Positions 6,656 through 8,326 of a DNA stretch of 8,326 nucleotides are shown in pieces. This DNA comes from Sulfuricurvum sp. (GTDB taxonomy: Bacteria > Campylobacterota > Campylobacteria > Campylobacterales > Sulfurimonadaceae), in the NCBI GenBank assembly GCA_030679635.1, contig JAUXSZ010000188.1:1-8326 (forward strand), in the 5' to 3' direction. Numbering within the stretch: position 1 is the stretch's first letter; every line of letters begins with the position of its first letter. The notes beneath the pieces are model-generated. The model was not told the DNA's origin. It did no database searches and saw only the letters and a list, made by a program, of their open reading frames with translations. The translations under genes and the position numbers were made by a program.

Positions 6656-6984
6656 CCGTTGTAGACGATGTCACGTTTGGTAGCGTTTTCGTCATTGAGC
6701 CACGATGGAAGTTCATTTCCAACGGCTTCAAGTTTATCGCGCTCAGCATTGAGCTCATCTTCGCTGTAGGCGAAGGACATATCCGCGGAAATAATATGGG
6801 CCATTTCTTGAATTTTGACGAGTTTAGTAATCTCCTCTTCGACCCCTGAACCTTCGATCGTGACGATAATACGCCCTTTCTCATCATGAAAATGGTAATC
6901 GCAGTAATCCGCATTCTTGAGCAGTTCGACGACTTCTTCGGTATACGTTGGGTTGGTTTGCACCACGATGCTAGAAATATTCAC
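6634..6984 (-). CDS. napD: NapD, chaperone of the periplasmic nitrate reductase
   Basis: This 116-residue cytoplasmic protein matches NapD: NISSIVVQT at the N-terminus, HFHDEKGRIIVTIEG (31-45), the helix EEEITKLVKIQEM and ISADMSFAYSEDE (65-77). NapD binds the twin-arginine signal peptide of the catalytic subunit NapA and holds back export until the molybdenum cofactor is inserted. The ferredoxin-like fold is covered by residues 1-77. The charged C-terminal tail (about 78-116) makes it longer than E. coli NapD (87 residues). The start is GTG 6984-6982, overlapping the napL stop as GTGA, with GGAG six bases upstream. An in-frame TTG at 6996 lies before that GGAG and has no ribosome site. It is the last recognisable nap gene here. 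Confidence 0.9.
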   Translation of the reverse strand: MNISSIVVQTNPTYTEEVVELLKNADYCDYHFHDEKGRIIVTIEGSGVEEEITKLVKIQEMAHIISADMSFAYSEDELNAERDKLEAVGNELPSWLNDENATKRDIVYNGDLKDRF

Positions 6985-7922
6985 GGTATTCTCCAATAAT
7001 AAATTTTGTTCTCTTCACCCGCACCGATCAGCTGATGCTCATTGATGAAAATCAGCGTATCGTAAAGGGTTTCTCCCCCTTTGAGTCGTGCGGTTTTGGC
7101 TCTTGTTGCAACATCAAAAACCTGCAATTCGTTCTCGCTTCCATCAGTGTAGACCCCTCGTGTAGCCGAGGGGCTGAGCCCTACGGCATACACGAAAAAA
7201 TCGGTTTCGATGAAATAGCTACCCTTTTCTCGGTAGACACCGACGCGACGGTCTTGACCCGCGCTGAGGATCGTATTGTCTCTGTAATCGATGCGGTTGA
7301 TATTGTCCAGATTGATACCGCGCAATGTTTTGACCTTTCGACCATTTTTGGTATTGATCATGGCAACCTCTCCACTCTCATCGGCAACGGCCACAAGTCC
7401 CCGGCTGTTGCTCAGGGCCATGTCTTGAAATACCCCTCCGCCTGCTTGAACCTGATAGACGAGCGTGTTGGTAGAAATATCCATAGAGACGATTGTATCA
7501 CCGGAGAGACCGAAAAGGACATGACCTGCATCAAGAAAACGGACTTTTTTAATCAAAAGCCCGCGCGAATTGTCGATGATTTTTACTAATTTGTTCTCTT
7601 TCATTAAAAAGACATTTCGAAACGATTCTCCGCTCTCGGAGACCATCACCGTCATGTTGCGATAATGGTCCACAGAGTAGATTTTAGGGACAAACGGTTT
7701 TGAACTGCCGATTTTCACCTTCGGAAGAAGAATGGAGGAAACTTTCTTGCGCGTTTGTGCGTCATAAATCCCCACACCTCCCCCATCGGTAGAAACATAC
7801 AGTTTTCCCTCCCGTACCACCATGTCGCTTACCAAACCGTCGGTTTGGATGGCGGCATAAGGGGGGATGATCGAAGCCGTTACGGTAACAGCGAGCGCAC
7901 ACCAAAGCGCTAATCTTCTCAT
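6981..7922 (-). CDS. napL: NapL, periplasmic WD40-like beta-propeller protein
   Basis: This 313-residue precursor has a Sec-type signal peptide (MRRLALWCALAVTVTASI, likely cut after PYAA at residue 24). The mature part shows repeated blade-like units: GLVSDMVVREGKLYVSTDGGGVG, HVLFGLSGDTIVSMD, LVAVADESGEVAMIN, TILSAGQDRRVGVY, RGVYTDGSENELQVFD and LIGAGEENKIYYW. That gives a WD40/quinoprotein-like propeller of six or seven blades. No cysteine or heme motif is present in the mature part, so it is not an electron carrier. napL is a typical gene of campylobacterotal nap clusters; its role is not settled, and maturation or assembly of periplasmic NapA/NapB is a reasonable guess. ATG 7922 overlaps the napF stop as ATGA, with AGG about eight bases upstream. 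Earlier in-frame codons up to 7982 lie inside napF and would spoil the signal peptide. Confidence 0.85.
   Translation of the reverse strand: MRRLALWCALAVTVTASIIPPYAAIQTDGLVSDMVVREGKLYVSTDGGGVGIYDAQTRKKVSSILLPKVKIGSSKPFVPKIYSVDHYRNMTVMVSESGESFRNVFLMKENKLVKIIDNSRGLLIKKVRFLDAGHVLFGLSGDTIVSMDISTNTLVYQVQAGGGVFQDMALSNSRGLVAVADESGEVAMINTKNGRKVKTLRGINLDNINRIDYRDNTILSAGQDRRVGVYREKGSYFIETDFFVYAVGLSPSATRGVYTDGSENELQVFDVATRAKTARLKGGETLYDTLIFINEHQLIGAGEENKIYYWRIP
6991..6994 (-). promoter_or_regulatory. Ribosome binding site that sets the napD GTG start
   Basis: GGAG on the minus strand, six bases before GTG 6984. It lies inside the last codons of napL, so napD translation is coupled to napL. Confidence 0.65.
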
Positions 7923-8326
7923 GCCGATACCTGAATCGCCCCGCTGGGACACACAGCGACGCAGTAACCGCATCCCGTACACTTTTCAGGGATGATAATC
8001 GGGCGAAACATCCCCTCAAACACAATCGCATTGTCCAGACACGGCTCTTTGCAGCTAAAGCAGATCGTATCATGGTGAGACATGCAGCTCATTTTAGAGA
8101 TTCGCGCCTTCCCTTGGATAAATCGTTCGGGATCGTTTAGCACATTGGGGGTGCACGCCTCAAGACATTTGTGACAGTCGCTGCAACCGTTGGAGGAAAA
8201 ATCCAAAAAGGGCAATCCTCTCCCGTCCGTGCGAATGATTTTTTCTTCACACACACTCACGCACATCCCCTCACACGCTCGGCATTCATCAAATGTTGCA
8301 CTCTCCGCTGCGTATGGGGGGCGGAT
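7919..8326 (-). CDS. napF: NapF, four-cluster ferredoxin of the nap operon (partial, N-terminus beyond window)
   Basis: The frame is open to the right edge, giving 135 visible residues and a TGA stop at 7921-7919. It begins in the window with RPPYAAESATFDEC, a typical NapF N-terminal stretch, so only a short N-terminus is missing. Sixteen cysteines form four [4Fe-4S] motifs: C15/C18/C22/C26 (CRACEGMC), C48/C51/C54/C58 (CSDCHKCLEAC), C81/C89/C92/C96 (a wide first gap) and C116/C119/C122/C126 (CTGCGYCVAVCP). There is no signal peptide visible; NapF is known as a cytoplasmic iron-sulfur protein that interacts with NapA before export and may help supply electrons or clusters. An apparent ATG at 8266 lies between two cysteines of the first cluster and is not the start. 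The stop overlaps napL by four bases, so both are co-translated. Upstream genes (napB, napH, napG, napA) would be expected beyond the right edge. Confidence 0.9.
   Translation of the reverse strand: MRPPYAAESATFDECRACEGMCVSVCEEKIIRTDGRGLPFLDFSSNGCSDCHKCLEACTPNVLNDPERFIQGKARISKMSCMSHHDTICFSCKEPCLDNAIVFEGMFRPIIIPEKCTGCGYCVAVCPSGAIQVSA

Noticed and set aside
6609..6914. Longer start for the porin, adding 102 residues
   Set aside because: The extra part reads napD in another frame and would put a basic, non-exported stretch before a clear signal peptide; ATG 6608 has a good ribosome site.
7154..7173. Perfect 7-base-pair hairpin (CCCCTCG / CGAGGGG, six-base loop)
   Set aside because: It lies in the middle of napL, has no T-run on either strand, and is explained by the coding sequence; such stems are expected by chance in 8 kb.
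7035..7589. 184-codon plus-strand open frame inside napL
   Set aside because: It is antisense to a clear beta-propeller gene, has no family features, and is explained by the codon bias of napL.
8264..8266. ATG as the napF start
   Set aside because: It would cut the first iron-sulfur motif in two; the frame is open to the window edge and carries the typical NapF N-terminal sequence before it.

Overview
The window looks like chromosome of a Campylobacterota (epsilonproteobacterial) chemolithotroph, most likely a Sulfuricurvum/Sulfurimonas-type organism. The main reason is the minus-strand order napF-napL-napD, which matches the end of the nap cluster (napAGHBFLD) described for this phylum. NapL is found essentially in this group, and the tight gene packing and moderate GC content fit as well. 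The genus is an inference. No rRNA, tRNA, insertion sequence or CRISPR array is visible, and no stretch longer than about 60 bases lacks a gene.

Layout. (1) Bases 1-403, minus: a gene cut by the left edge, whose product resembles a degenerate GGDEF domain that has lost its signature motif. (2) 462-722, minus: a small Sel1/TPR-like repeat protein. Each of these two genes has a plausible promoter just upstream. (3) 782-5355, plus: four genes that overlap head to tail and must be translated together. They encode a BRCT-like plus leucine-rich-variant repeat protein, a MoxR-type AAA+ ATPase, a DUF2201-type protein with a von Willebrand A domain, and a Pif1-like SF1B helicase. (4) 5352-8326, minus: the distal part of a periplasmic nitrate reductase operon (napF cut by the right edge, napL, napD), followed after 25 bases by an outer-membrane barrel protein of the alginate-export-like porin family. 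A small hairpin with a T-rich tail lies between napD and the porin gene.

How the genes work together. The nap genes encode accessory factors for periplasmic nitrate reduction: NapF is an iron-sulfur protein, NapL a periplasmic propeller protein and NapD the NapA signal-peptide chaperone. The porin may share their transcript and could serve solute entry, but no substrate can be read from the sequence. The four-gene plus-strand operon is the most interesting part. A MoxR ATPase plus VWA pair is a known ring-remodelling module. Here it is fused by operon structure to a scaffold carrying a BRCT-like domain and to a DNA helicase, which suggests a DNA-directed remodelling, repair or defence machine (inference). 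Its VWA protein keeps the metal-binding MIDAS residues, but the N-terminal zincin-like motif has lost its first His and catalytic Glu, so it is probably a pseudo-peptidase. The helicase and porin genes converge so tightly that both stop codons lie in the same CTAG.
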